Shown here piece by piece: positions 52,539-61,835 of a stretch of DNA of 64,000 nt. The notes under the pieces were generated by a model. It saw nothing but the letters and a program-made list of their open reading frames with translations. It did not search any database and was not told where the DNA came from. The stretch is from Symbiodinium natans. Taxonomy: Eukaryota > Sar > Dinophyceae > Suessiales > Symbiodiniaceae. Made by a program: the position numbers and the translations under genes. Within the stretch, counting starts at the first letter, position 1; every line of letters begins with the position of its first letter. The stretch lies in assembly GCA_905221605.1 (NCBI GenBank), contig CAJNDS010000001.1, positions 1,404,525 to 1,468,524 on the forward strand. The letters are read 5' to 3'.

Positions 52539-55301
52539 GGTGGTGGAGAGTTAACCCCCCCTCCCCCCTCAAACAAACCCCAAAATCCCCAAACCCCAAA
52601 ACCCCAAAACCCTCAACCCTGAACCCTGTAAACCCCCCAAAAGCCCCAAAGCCCCCTAAACCCTGAACCTTGAACCCTGTAAACCCTAAACCCTGTATAC
52701 CCTAAACCCTGCAACCCCCCAAAAGCCTACAGTGTTCTGAAGGGAGGAATTTTCAAGGAGGGTAGGTAGGGAGCCTTGGGGAGCAGTGGGAAGCATTAGG
52801 GACCTTGGGTTACATACCCCCATGAGCCCCTCCACCCTTCAGAACCCCTAAACCCTAAACCCGAAACCCTAATTAAACCCTTAACTTTTTAAGAACTTGA
52901 GAGGCACACCGAGCGGGGCCTTATCATCACCTGGGCGCGACCAGGGCTGCAGGGCCTGGGGACGGCCAACCCGCCGCTCTGCCTGAGGTAGGGTTTAGGG
53001 TTTAGGGTTTAGGGTTTAGGGTTCAGGGTTTAGGGTTTAGGGTGTAGGGTTTAGGGTTTAGGGTCTAGGGTTACTTTACCAAGCCAAGCACCCCCTTTAG
53101 TCGCCCCGAAAACCCCACATGCCACTGTTAAGCCGGTTTCGGGCTCGGGTTGAGGGCGGTTTATAGGGCTTACTACTGTTTGCTTCAAAACCCCACAAAG
53201 ATCAAAAGATAGCAGAGCCCTATGTTGCCCTTACAAGGAAGAATCCGTTTTTTCTTATACATATATAATAATATATATATATATATATATTCTTTTTTCT
53301 AACAGTTTTTTTTTTGGGGGGGGGGGTTCTTAAGCAAATAGCAGGCTAATTTTTGGTAAGGCTCAGGGTCCAAACGGCATCTCGGGTTGGCCCCGGTCCC
53401 ATAAACGAAGACCCGAAAATGCGACAGCCCTGAACCCAACGTCACTCATCCCTCCAAAACCCAAAACCCAAAACCCAAAACCCAAAACCCTAAACCCTAA
53501 ACCCTAAACCCTAAACCCTAAACCCTAAACCCTACAGGGTTTAGGCTTTAGGGTTGCCTACGGGCAGCCCTCAGAACCCTGCCAAGGCGCTCACCGCTGG
53601 ACTCTTAAGCCCCAAGGTTATGTTGGTTGGTGGGTTTAGGGTTTAGGGTTTAGGGCTTAGGGTTTAGGCTTTAGGCTTTAGGCTTTAGGGTTTTGGGTTT
53701 TGGGTTGAGGGTTGAGGGTTTAGGGTTTAGGGTTTAGGGTTCTGTTTTGTAGGGGGTTCTTATTGGGGTATCTAGGGGCTATACTCTGGTAAAGGGTAGC
53801 AGATAAGAGGCCACCGGCCTTTACAACCTAAGATCTCATAGCCTCTAGCACCCTGAAGCCCTTGATCTGGGGATGTTCCCCCTTATACTAACAGTCCTTA
53901 AGAGGGATTATAGTACCCTCTATGATAATGCGGCCGATAATCCCTATTAAGGCCTGTCCGTATTCGGAGCCTTAAACCCTAAAGCTCAAGACCTCTGCAA
54001 AGCCTCGAAGACCCTTAAGCCCTTAAACCCACGACTTAAGAACTCTAAACCCTAAACCTTAAACCCCAAACCCTAAGTTTTAAGAGCTCTGCTCTACAGA
54101 GGCCTCCTTGGAGGTTCATGGTACTTATTAACCAAGTGGAACTCGTGCTCGTAACCCACTTATAAGCCCCCTAAGTGCCCCTAATATGGCTATAAGTACA
54201 GTTATAGTTGGTTAATAAGTACAGTATATAAGTACAGTTATAGTGGGTTAATAAGTACCACGAACCTCCAGCCAATACCAAGCCTCGAACGCCCGCCTCT
54301 CTAAACCCTAAAACCCTAAAACCCTTAAACCCTTAAACCCTTAAACCCTTAAACCGTTAAACCCTCAAACCCTTAAACCCTCAAACCCCTAAACCCTACT
54401 CTCTACAGATGCCCAGCACCAGGCCTCGAACGCCCGCCTTAAAGCGCAGAGGCTGACACAAGAGCAAGTCCTGGCGCTCATCCGCGAGCACACGGGCCTG
54501 GTACACCTCGATGAGGCTTCAGATTTTAGGTTTTAGGGTTTAGAGGTTCGGGTTTAGGATTTAGGGTTTAGGGTTTAGGGTTTAGGGTTTAGGGTTTAGG
54601 GTTTAGGGTTTAGGGAGGGTTTAGGGTTTAGGGTTTAGGGTTTAGGGTTTAGGGAGGGTTTAGGGTTTAGGGTTTAGGGTTTAGGGTTTAGGGTTTAGGG
54701 TTTAGGGTTTAGGGTTTAGGGTTTAGGGTTTAGGGAGGACTCCGGAATGACCTGCAGCTTTGTCTTGGTAGCTGAAAGTCCTGGGAGAGCAAGGAGGCCA
54801 TTGTCAGCCCTAAAATCTAGGGTTTAGGGGGGTTTAGGGTTTAGGGTTTAGGGTTTAGGGTTTAGGGTTTAGGGTTTAGGGTTTAGGGTTTAGGGTTTAG
54901 GGTTTAGGGTTTAGGGTTTAGGGACACCCCAAGATCCGAAGCCCTAACCGAAGCTTTAAGTCCTGAAAAATAGTGCGTGCTTTGGGTTTGGGGTGGGCCG
55001 CGCATAGGCCCTCTGACCAGGCAAGTTGAAACCTGCATACATATAGAGGCCTTCATAATTAGAATATTTTTGTTTGGGGGGATATTTTTCCCTAAACCCT
55101 AAACCCTAAACCCTAAACCTTAAACCCTAAACCCTAAACCCTAAACCCTAAACCCTAAACCCTAAACCCTAAACCCTAAACCCTAAACCCAATTCCGATA
55201 TTTCGACCCCTGTATTGCATCGGCAGGAGCTCACCAAGAAACTACGGGCGGCAGCGACCATGCCACACTTAGCGGACACGCCGCTTGCCTGCACGCCCTA
55301 A
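45032..55301 (+). CDS. Multi-exon gene with class I SAM-dependent methyltransferase domain
   Basis: First exon 45032-45094 (MGPLRLLAVALLSETQLPGK, donor GTAAGG, signal-peptide-like); then 45843-45892 and 45982-46085 in phase. Middle exons: 46545-46599, 46807-about 46881, 47160-47212, 47957-48031 (RLLLTVSLRRMKALATSQ), 48405-48431, 48719-48843 (LRTLKTVLQTWMPGS), 49137-about 49200, about 49742-49794 (MEALRRDTFEEYQQL). Methyltransferase part: 50304-about 50372 (DAVVADFGAGSGHMR, motif I for SAM), 50839-50890, 51009-51062, 51474-51543, 51709-51769, 52127-about 52190, 52325-about 52420 (FDWSLCLEVADHIP), 52904-52987 (GLIITWARPGLQG), 54423-54500, 55227-55301 (KKLRAAATMPHLADTPLA, TAA). Substrate unknown. 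The domain call is good; gene start and some middle joins are uncertain, and more than one gene is possible upstream of 47.9 kb. The TAA stop lies in a CCCTAAA-like context. Confidence 0.7.
45668..45835 (+). repeat. Homogeneous 9-mer array (GGGTTTATA)
   Basis: About 18 copies of GGGTTTATA with one CAGGG interruption, ending in canonical TTTAGGG a few bases before the acceptor of exon 45843-45892. This is a G-strand array at a 3' splice site, against the usual trend. Confidence 0.9.
45891..45993 (+). repeat. Telomere-repeat intron bounded by an exact 14-bp exon duplication
   Basis: AGGTCCGGCTTGCT occurs at 45891-45904 and again at 45980-45993. Between them is CTAATCCCTAAACCC... (about nine CCCTAAA units) ending CTCGG. 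Splicing AG|GT in the first copy to AG|G in the second removes 89 bp (45893-45981) and restores one copy in the reading frame (CGC AGG TCC GGC TTG CTG). This is the pattern expected when an insertion duplicates a proto-splice site and becomes an intron. Confidence 0.85.
47659..47736 (+). repeat. Imperfect 20-bp direct repeats around a short telomere-type block
   Basis: AAGCGACTGGAGGTTCACGC (47659-47678) and AAGCGCCTGGAGGTTCGCGC (47717-47736) differ at two positions and bracket CCTAAACCC/CCCTCAA repeats. The second copy runs into exon-like sequence (about 47720-47805). It is an older or diverged version of the 45891 arrangement, or a chance duplication. Confidence 0.55.
48545..48657 (-). repeat. 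Homogeneous CCCCAAA array
   Basis: About 15 copies of CCCCAAA followed by canonical CCCTAAA units (48656-48710) up to the acceptor of exon 48719-48843. The complement TTTGGGG gives the Gly-Leu/Val-Trp minus-strand open frame, which is an artefact. Confidence 0.9.
51775..51868. mobile_element. TTGGGATGTTCCCCC family element, degenerate right end
   Basis: Begins TTGGGATGTTCCCCCTGATA only five bases after the donor of exon 51709-51769 (CAG|GTGCT). The right half is eroded. A further copy is at about 53874-53965. Family members sit in introns of three different genes. Confidence 0.6.
52493..52537 (+). repeat. Run of 45 G
   Basis: Uninterrupted homopolymer followed by a C-rich stretch. The Gly-only open frame across it is an artefact. 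The true length may differ from the assembly. Confidence 0.9.
53874..53965. mobile_element. TTGGGATGTTCCCCC family element, fourth copy
   Basis: GGGATGTTCCCCCTTATACT and the inner AACAGTCCTTAA match the 40885 copy closely. The right end (GGCCTGTCCGTATTCGG) is diverged. It lies in the methyltransferase-gene intron between 52987 and 54423. Confidence 0.6.
54107..54270. mobile_element. CTTGGAGGTT family element, long copy
   Basis: CTTGGAGGTTCATGGTACTT at the left and AAGTACCACGAACCTCCA at the right are inverted. The core has two tandem GTACAGTTATAG..GGTTAATAA units. It ends just before the direct repeat at 54277. Confidence 0.7.
54277..54439 (+). repeat. 22-bp direct repeats around a telomere-type block at an exon start
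   Basis: ACCAAGCCTCGAACGCCCG... (54277-54298) and ACCAGGCCTCGAACGCCCG... (54418-54439) match over 22 bp with one difference. The second copy contains the AG|GCC acceptor of methyltransferase exon 54423-54500. Between them are CCCTAAA/CCCTTAAA units (54299-54408). The exon's first 17 bases are thus duplicated upstream of the array. Confidence 0.8.
54560..54925 (+). repeat. TTTAGGG arrays with periodic GGGAGGG breaks
   Basis: Two G-strand arrays (54560-54737 and 54826-54923) downstream of the donor at 54501. Within the first, GGGAGGGTTTAGGG interrupts twice, suggesting duplication of larger blocks. A C-strand array (55092-55190) occupies the 3' end of the same intron. Confidence 0.95.
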
Positions 55302-57069
55302 ATCCTACGTTTAGGGTTTAGGGTTTAGGGTTTATAATCCCTTAATCCTGCACTTAAACACGTCTAGAGCCTGATGTGAGGGTTTGGCTGCTTCATGGCC
55401 CGCATTGCGGTCTTCTCCTTCGGCTTGTTCCGGCTCGCAAAGTTTTAGACTCTAAACCCCAAACCCTAACCGTGCAGTTTAGGGGTAGGGTCTTTGTGTT
55501 CCTAAACCCCCCAAATCCAAAGCCCTTAGCCAGATCTTCTTTCTTGGGAGGGCTGATCCGTAGGGCTTAAGCATACGGGTCCGGTCTGTCCCGTGGCATA
55601 GGATGTCAGGATTTTCGGGGCTTTAGGGTGTAGGATACTTTATAAAGATGGAGTTACTAAACCCGAAACCCTAAAAACCCTAAAGCCTCGCACCTTAAAC
55701 TTAAACCCTGGGCACCTCTGCCCTAGGAAAGCTTCTTAAAGCCCCAAACCCTCAACCCTGCGTCTTTGCTTGGGAGGCTTTTGGTCATGGACCCGCGCTC
55801 AGTCATCCGGGACGTTTATGGCTTAGGGTTCAGGGGGTTTGGTTTTGTTTTGAGGGTTCAGGGATGTAGGGGTGCTTAAGGGGGGTTTAAGGGGGCTGCG
55901 GGGTAAAAAAGAGTTTGCATTTGAGGGGTTTCGGGGTTTACGCAGCTCGGGCTCCGGCGTGTTTTGCTTCGTTTGATAGGTGTGTGTGTGTGGGGGGGGG
56001 GGGGGGGGGGGTGGGGTGGGGCTTCCGGGTGGAGATCACCAGGAACCCTAAACCCTAAGCCCTAAGCCCTAAACCCTAAACCCTAAACTCTAAAGGGCTT
56101 GTCGGGTTTAGGAATTAGGGTTTAGGGAAGTTGGGGGTTTCGGCCCGGCTGCCCCTCATTCCCAAACAAGAAAGCTGTGTTCTAAGGCGCCACCCTTAAA
56201 CCCTTAAACTCTTGAACCCTTAAACCCTTAAACCCCTAAACCCTTAAACCCTTAGACCCTCAAAAACCCTTGAACCCTTGAACCATGAACCTTAAACCCT
56301 CAAAAACCCTTAAACCCTTAAACCCTCAAAAACCCTTAAACACTTAAACCCTTAAACCCTCAAAAACCCCTAAACCCTTAAACCCTTAAAAACCCTTAAA
56401 CCCTTAAGCTCTTGAACCCTGAGGTGCGCGAGCCGAGTAGGGCGGCTCCGATGCCGGTTCCTCAGTCGGGTGCTGCGCCTGTGGGGACTTCGGGGGGTTA
56501 GGGTTTGAGGTTTAGGGTTTAGGGTTTAGGGTTTAGGGTTTAGGGTTTAGGGTTTAGGGTTTAGGGTTTAGGGTTTATAGGGTTAAGGTTTAGGGTTTAG
56601 GGTTTGAGGGTTTGAGGGTTTGAGGGTTTTGAGGGTTTTGAGGGTTTTGAGGGTTTTGAGGGTTTTGAGGGTTTTGAGGGTTTTGAGGGTTTTGAGGGTT
56701 TTGAGGGTTTTGAGGGTTTTGAGGGTTTTGAGGGTTTAAGGGTTAGGGGCTGTGGGTGAGAGGGGAGAGGAAGCCCCAAACCACGCCACGCGCACGCCAA
56801 GGATCTCATCCGACGCGGCACCTGAGTGCAACTCCGAGCATGGCGGCCAGCCTCAGATGGAATCGTTTAGGGTTTAGGGTTTAGGGTTAGAGTAAGCCCT
56901 CAGTACCTTGTTTAAAGGGCTTAGTTTCCCTCATGCGCCCCTTTCAACCACAGGGGCACTCTTTTGATTTCCTAGGTTTCTCTTGGGTCTAGTTGCGGTT
57001 GAGGAACCTAGATTCCATCATGGGATTCAGGGAGTTTAGCGTTTAGGGCTTCAAGTACATCAAAGCACC
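55302..57069 (+). other. Exon-like pieces of unknown gene(s) among repeats
   Basis: Candidates: 55395-about 55442 (ATG, MARIAVFSFGLFRLAK, hydrophobic, possibly a first exon); about 55781-55817 (LLVMDPRSVIRD, AG|G acceptor, GT donor); about 56422-56497 (EVREPSRAAPMPVPQSG); about 56774-56860 (RISSDAAPECNSEHGGQPQ). Intervening sequence is CCCTTAAA and TTTTGAGGG variant arrays. The frames cannot be joined with confidence, and no family is recognised. Confidence 0.35.
56512..56740 (+). repeat. TTTAGGG array grading into TTTTGAGGG 9-mers
   Basis: About ten canonical units, then GGGTTTGA, then about 13 homogeneous GGGTTTTGA 9-mers. The Lys-Pro-Ser minus-strand open frame is an artefact. This is a clear example of one variant taking over part of an array. 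Confidence 0.9.
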
Positions 57070-57238
57070 ATGCTAAGAGAACGCCCTGCGATCTGCCATG
57101 TATCCGATGGCAACTTTCGAAAGTTCCCTCGTCGTCTGCAGGGTCGGAAGTTTATGGGTTCAGGGTGTCATTGATCAATTTCGGTCAAACAGCTTCTTTT
57201 GCGGCGATGAGGGTTTGAGCAATGTGGAGTTTACCCAA
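57070..57238 (+). CDS. Start-exon candidate before the retroposed block
   Basis: ATG at 57070 opens MLRERPAICHVSDGNFRKF to a CAGG|GTCGG donor near 57142. An in-frame-looking piece at 57177-57238 (QFRSNSFFCGDEGLSNVEF) follows. No downstream exon can be found before the retroposed block at 57367, so the gene may be cut by that insertion or continue past the window. Confidence 0.4.
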
Positions 57239-57366
57239 AACCCAAAACCCTAAACCCTAAACACCTAAACCCCTAAACCCCGAAACCCCGATGCGGAGCT
57301 GCAACTGGTATTGTAGAAAAGAGTTAGTGTTGAGAGTTGGAAGGGTTAATGAACCCGGATAACATG

Positions 57367-57377
57367 TTTGGCTCAAG
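57367..57377 (+). other. Relic dinoflagellate spliced-leader end
   Basis: TTTGGCTCAAG is identical to the last 11 nt of the conserved dinoflagellate spliced leader; the preceding bases (CCGGATAACATG) only loosely resemble the rest. Relic leaders upstream of coding sequence are the known mark of genes copied back into the genome from trans-spliced mRNA. An 11-nt match could arise by chance in 64 kb, but its position directly before the only long intron-poor coding block makes this unlikely. Confidence 0.65.
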
Positions 57378-57645
57378 ATGGGCTTGGACAGAAAGCCACA
57401 AGTTCAAAAAGTAGTGCCTGGGTTCTTAGGGTTTGGTAAGGGTGTGGATTCCTTCCCCCTTTCCTTCCCCCCTGGGTTGCTCTTATCCGTGTTCTCGTTT
57501 GTTTCTTGGTTCGATCTGGGGAATATAGGTTCAGGGCGATTAGGGGAGTTGGTTTCCTTCCCTGGTTGTCCCCCCGTAGGTTATGAGCCCAAATTAGGTT
57601 CCCTGCGGTTAAGTGTTCTTTCAAGGTTTTTGGGATTAAGAAGCA
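57378..57645 (+). other. Probable 5' leader of the retroposed block
   Basis: About 268 bases between the relic leader and the ATG at 57646, lacking telomere-type arrays. An ATG directly after the relic leader (57378) opens 114 codons of unconvincing composition. GGTTATGAGCCC at 57579-57590 is the complement of a typical initiator-tRNA anticodon stem-loop (GGGCTCATAACC), the site some copia-type retrotransposons use for priming. TGTTGAGAGTTGG at 57328 resembles a copia LTR start. Both retroelement hints are weak. Confidence 0.4.
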
Positions 57646-58083
57646 ATGCCTTCTCCCAAACGATGGCTCCAGCCTTCCTCGGATGGTGGACAGAATGGTG
57701 GAGCTGGAAACGGTGCAGCTGAGTCTCTGGGTGAAATGACGGCGCTGGAAGAGGTGATGCCTGGCGCTGAAGAACATCTGGAAGAAGCCTTGGTTGCAGA
57801 ATACTCCAATGTGGGTATAAATCCCAATGTGGATATGGTTAGCAATGCTGAAGCTGAAGGACGTGCTGTTTCTGTATCGCCAAAGCCTGGTGAAAAAAGG
57901 AGCTGGGACGCGACTGGTGGTATAGACCGTGAAATGGAGGTGACTGTTTTACGCGTGTTGCACAAACATGGGTACCAGCCGTCTACTTCGACTTCGGGCC
58001 GAATGATTGACCAAGGGTCTCAGACCATGCAATCTGAGTGGAGAAGTGCTGCAAGCTGCCAGGAGGCCTCTGAACAAGATTAA
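57646..58083 (+). CDS. Block segment 1 (frame 1), 145 codons
   Basis: Starts MPSPKRWLQPSSDGGQNGGA, an acidic, low-complexity N-terminus, and ends SCQEASEQD, TAA. The coding character passes to frame 2 near 58080 (KGDPSASSLGGGSGYEQKG), so the TAA is probably due to a one-base insertion or two-base deletion rather than a true end. Confidence 0.6.
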   Translation: MPSPKRWLQPSSDGGQNGGAGNGAAESLGEMTALEEVMPGAEEHLEEALVAEYSNVGINPNVDMVSNAEAEGRAVSVSPKPGEKRSWDATGGIDREMEVTVLRVLHKHGYQPSTSTSGRMIDQGSQTMQSEWRSAASCQEASEQD

Positions 58084-60796
58084 AGGGGATCCCTCGGCGA
58101 GTTCCCTGGGTGGTGGAAGCGGTTACGAACAGAAGGGTGCGGACAGCTTTGAAGCCGCGCCAACTGCTGAATATGCCATGGGGGAAGAGGAGATCTTACA
58201 GATGGAGGCTGAAAGGTTGCGCCAGTTGTCAGAAGAAGAGGATGAGATGCGTCAAGTCTCTGAAAGGGATGGTTTTCGGAAAGATGAGCATCTGATCGAA
58301 GCGTGCGATGGGACAACGTGGGAATGGCACTTCCACGAAGATGGGAGACAGTATTTCTACTGCCTGGATACGCAGGAAAGCAAGTGGACGCTGCCGGATG
58401 TAGGGGAAAAGGTGAAAAGCGACAACGTGGTTGGGTCTCCTTCGGGCAATGGGCTGGAAGTGGAGACTGAACTGGGTCCTTCATCGACTACACCGACATC
58501 TGAGTCTACGAACGCAATCCAGGGTAGTGTAAATAGTGTAGGTGAAAAAGATTTTTCCTCTACTATCAGGGATAGCGGTCCTAGGGCTGGTGGTGACGCC
58601 CCGACCTCGGGTTCTCCTGATGAAGAGGGGATTTCTGGAAACCGAGCAGACATCGCTGAAGCTCAACATCTGGATCGGGAAGAGATGGAGGCGCTTTCTG
58701 AGGGTGTGGCAGCGGTGGAATCGGTGGGTCCAGAAGAAAAAATGCCCAATGTGGAGATCGGAATTGTGTCGGCTGCAGAAGAGCGAGTGGTGGATGTGGT
58801 GCCTGTCGTTCAGGAAGATGGCCCTGGAGATTTGGATGACGAAGGGAAAAAGTTGTGCATTACGACTGAGGAGGTCTCTTCGCTTGGTGCCAAGAATCCT
58901 GCCATTCAAGGGGAAAAAGAAGCTTCTGGAATAGCTGGAGACACGGAAGATCTGAAAAATGAGGCCTGGAGCGCCAATGATGCGCGGGTCAATGCGCCAG
59001 ATAGTACCTGGAGTGCGAAGGAAGCACGGGTTGAGGTGCATATGGTGTCACGTTCCACGGGCGACTGCAACAATGGGGCGCAGGTCTCCGCAGCAGCTGA
59101 TGATGGAGGTTCACAGGTGGACGCACTGGTGCAACCTGAAGTTAGCCGCGAGGAACGAAATGACAAGGGCTACACCGGAGCCGATGAGGCAGCTGTGGTC
59201 AATGATGGTGGCAATTCTCCTTTGGAAACCATGGAACCAAAGGAGCCTGCGGTGGAAGAAAGTGTGCCTGCCTTGGATGATCAACTCAATCGCCCTGCAG
59301 TGGAAGAAAATTTGCCTGCTGCAGAAGGTGTGACAAAGGACTCCAATGATGGGTCCACTCCCATGAAGGGAGAAGTGTTGCCGTCTGGAAGTTCGCCGGA
59401 AGTCGACACCGAGCGAACTGCAGCAGATGAGGCAAAGCCTTTGGCGGAAAAAAAGGGAGGTCCTGAAATCCAGGAGCACAAAGGAGATGAGCCTGTGGGA
59501 CTCGTGGAGCAGGACGAGCAGTGTGACCCAAAGGTGAAGACAAAGGATGCGCCAGGAGCCGATGATACAGAGGTGGTTTCTGAAGAGCATGCAAAGAAAG
59601 TGCCCCGAGCGGGAGCCTTGGAATCACCTGGGGAACATTGCTATCAAGAGGGAGATGAGATCATGGGTCTAGTGCGCTGCATCAATGGGTATGGAGCCTT
59701 TTTGGACCATGGTGATGTGAATGTATTGGTTCCTGCAGAAGGGAACAATGCACATCAGTTCAAATTTGGTGATACTGTCAATGGAACAGTGAAACGAGTG
59801 GAAGATGATGGTACCATAATCTTGGACACCTTTCTGGTTTTGGAAGAGGACGTGGAGGACTCTTCTTCTACGCTGCGTAAATGGAAACCCAGCGACTGGA
59901 GTACGTGGTGGACGGATTCATGGTATGCTGGTCAATGGTACCAAGATTCCAACGGTCAATGGGACTGGAAACAGGAGGAAGAGCAATCCGATGAAGGGCT
60001 TGTGGTACAGGAGTTATCCTCAGAAGAACGAGAGGAAAGGCAACTTTATGGAGAAAAGATCTACAAAGCTCTTCTGGAGAATGGAAACGAAGATGAGGCC
60101 TATGTTGGAAAAATCACTGGGATGCTGTTGGGTCGCCCAATGGAAGAGCTACAGGAGTGTGTTGCAGATCATGCATTCCTCAATGCGGAAGCTCGGCGCG
60201 CGTATGGCATCTTGCAAAATGATGGTTGGAAGCCTGATGGTACAGAAAGCACAGGCTTGGGAAAGTTAACCACTTTTTCCCGAAAACAGTACCACAACGC
60301 GCTTTTCGAACTGGCATGCAGAAAAAGGAGATTTACTCGTCCAGTTGTGGGTGAAGCGGTGGCAACGGTGCTGAATCAAGGGGAAGATGAGTTTTGGAAC
60401 GCGCTTTGGTTGGACACCAAGCTATTTTTGCAGGAGCTTGATGGTGCAGTGCAATCCATGAGCAAAAGGGAGAACAAGCCAATGGAAGCCTACATGGACC
60501 CTGACCAGTACAAAAAGGCTCACATGACTCCACAGACTGTGTCACCTGGATACAGCAAACTGTGCAAGTTCTTCAATAAGGGAAGGTGTCGCAATGGTGA
60601 TGGTTGTCCCTATGAGCATCGTCGTTATGGTGAAGGTTGGCCAGAAGGGGGGTCAACTGATCCAAAGAACAGCCAAGAAGCTGAAGATGAGGATGGGAAC
60701 ATCGGTGACCCTCCCACAGAGGAAGGTACAGTGGATGAGGCAGGATTTAGCCTTCCGGGCCAAGTACAATTTTGGCAAAGGTGCATCAAAGGGTGA
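58007..60796 (+). CDS. Block segment 2 (frame 2): WW, S1-like and first CCCH domain
   Basis: True coding in this frame runs from about 58080. The WW domain has Trp codons at 58319 and 58385 (22 codons apart) and Pro at 58394. A long acidic middle (Glu/Val/Asp-rich, with repeated PAVEE and WSA-x-ARV words) follows. The S1-like piece reads DEIMGLVRCINGYGAFLDHG, then FGDTVNGTVKRV. CKFFNKGRCRNGDGCPYEH is a C-x7-C-x5-C-x3-H zinc finger. The frame is lost near 60740. Confidence 0.7.
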   Translation: MTKGLRPCNLSGEVLQAARRPLNKIKGDPSASSLGGGSGYEQKGADSFEAAPTAEYAMGEEEILQMEAERLRQLSEEEDEMRQVSERDGFRKDEHLIEACDGTTWEWHFHEDGRQYFYCLDTQESKWTLPDVGEKVKSDNVVGSPSGNGLEVETELGPSSTTPTSESTNAIQGSVNSVGEKDFSSTIRDSGPRAGGDAPTSGSPDEEGISGNRADIAEAQHLDREEMEALSEGVAAVESVGPEEKMPNVEIGIVSAAEERVVDVVPVVQEDGPGDLDDEGKKLCITTEEVSSLGAKNPAIQGEKEASGIAGDTEDLKNEAWSANDARVNAPDSTWSAKEARVEVHMVSRSTGDCNNGAQVSAAADDGGSQVDALVQPEVSREERNDKGYTGADEAAVVNDGGNSPLETMEPKEPAVEESVPALDDQLNRPAVEENLPAAEGVTKDSNDGSTPMKGEVLPSGSSPEVDTERTAADEAKPLAEKKGGPEIQEHKGDEPVGLVEQDEQCDPKVKTKDAPGADDTEVVSEEHAKKVPRAGALESPGEHCYQEGDEIMGLVRCINGYGAFLDHGDVNVLVPAEGNNAHQFKFGDTVNGTVKRVEDDGTIILDTFLVLEEDVEDSSSTLRKWKPSDWSTWWTDSWYAGQWYQDSNGQWDWKQEEEQSDEGLVVQELSSEEREERQLYGEKIYKALLENGNEDEAYVGKITGMLLGRPMEELQECVADHAFLNAEARRAYGILQNDGWKPDGTESTGLGKLTTFSRKQYHNALFELACRKRRFTRPVVGEAVATVLNQGEDEFWNALWLDTKLFLQELDGAVQSMSKRENKPMEAYMDPDQYKKAHMTPQTVSPGYSKLCKFFNKGRCRNGDGCPYEHRRYGEGWPEGGSTDPKNSQEAEDEDGNIGDPPTEEGTVDEAGFSLPGQVQFWQRCIKG

Positions 60797-61835
60797 ACCT
60801 ACGTCGGGTGAGCCAAAAGGTCGTCTGTGTCTGTATTGCAATCAAGGTGGTTGTAAATATGGGACTACATGCAGGTATCGTCACAACGATGACATAGCAT
60901 TGGAAGGGACTTGGGAGCCCGGCAAATCTTGGGACAATGCTTCCAGGAAGGCACTAAGGGACGCAGGGTTCCACCATTGCTGTTTCGATTATTACCTCAG
61001 AGGACGTTGCCGGAAAGGATCAAATTTCTGCAAGTACTCCCACGACGAGATGTCAAATGAGCGGCTGACGCTCCTGAAACACTTGGTACAGGTGGCCAAT
61101 CAGGTCCGGTTTGAAAAGGAGAGAGGATGGGAAATTTCGGACAGAAGCACTTTTCAGCCACCTGCGAGTGGGGGAGCTGAATCTTCCTCATCCTCGGCAC
61201 CAAAAGCGCTGCAAATGACCAATGTGTCACAAAAAGAAGGTGAAAAAGGTATTCTGGATGAAGCAGAAGCTGATGAACAAAAGAATTCGGTGGCTGAATC
61301 CACTGGTACTCGGCTTCAAAATCCGGAGGAGCCAATTGAAAATTGGATGGCTCGCAACGAACACCTGTGGGTGTATACCCCTCATGTAAGTGAGGTGATG
61401 ATTACACTTGGTGTGACCAATGTGTCGGACTTGCAAGAGTTCATCTTTGTGGAAGATTTGGTTGACAAAGGGATCAACAAAGTGACCGCATGCAAAATTC
61501 TGCAATTGGTTGGTGATGTCCGATATCGTCCGGGAGGACCGGAAAAAGCAGTTCCTTCCGATGCATCTGTACGGGTACAACAATCTTCTGGGAGCAAAGG
61601 AACTGGAAGAGCGGCGGTGCGAACCCTCACTCAGGTGCGTGAAGCTGAAGACTCCGGTGCAAAAACCATGCCGAGAGGCTCCTATCGGGAGCTTTTTGAT
61701 AAGGTCAGGTACCGTGATGCTTGGACGCTTGCGCAGAGGTCTCCGCTGTGCGTACAGAAGCTGCAGTTGGTGGGAGTTGGAATGCCGCCGGTGAACCCGC
61801 CAACAAAAAGTATCGGTCAAGATCAAACCCTGTGA
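60594..61835 (+). CDS. Block segment 3 (frame 3): second and third CCCH fingers
   Basis: True coding starts near 60740 (FRAKYNFGKGASKGE). CLYCNQGGCKYGTTCRYRH (C-x7-C-x5-C-x3-H) and CFDYYLRGRCRKGSNFCKYSH (C-x8-C-x6-C-x3-H) are zinc fingers of the RNA-binding CCCH type. VYTPHVSEVMITLGVTNV to KVTACKILQLVGDV is a helical, SAM-like segment. The frame changes to 2 near 61790. Confidence 0.7.
   Translation: MVMVVPMSIVVMVKVGQKGGQLIQRTAKKLKMRMGTSVTLPQRKVQWMRQDLAFRAKYNFGKGASKGEPTSGEPKGRLCLYCNQGGCKYGTTCRYRHNDDIALEGTWEPGKSWDNASRKALRDAGFHHCCFDYYLRGRCRKGSNFCKYSHDEMSNERLTLLKHLVQVANQVRFEKERGWEISDRSTFQPPASGGAESSSSSAPKALQMTNVSQKEGEKGILDEAEADEQKNSVAESTGTRLQNPEEPIENWMARNEHLWVYTPHVSEVMITLGVTNVSDLQEFIFVEDLVDKGINKVTACKILQLVGDVRYRPGGPEKAVPSDASVRVQQSSGSKGTGRAAVRTLTQVREAEDSGAKTMPRGSYRELFDKVRYRDAWTLAQRSPLCVQKLQLVGVGMPPVNPPTKSIGQDQTL

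Noticed and set aside
56597-56821. Minus-strand KPS repeat protein
   Set aside because: It is the translation of the TTTTGAGGG array.
57378-57722. 114-codon frame beginning right after the relic leader
   Set aside because: Composition is not protein-like compared with frame 1 from 57646, and it ends inside the better-supported coding signal; more likely leader sequence.
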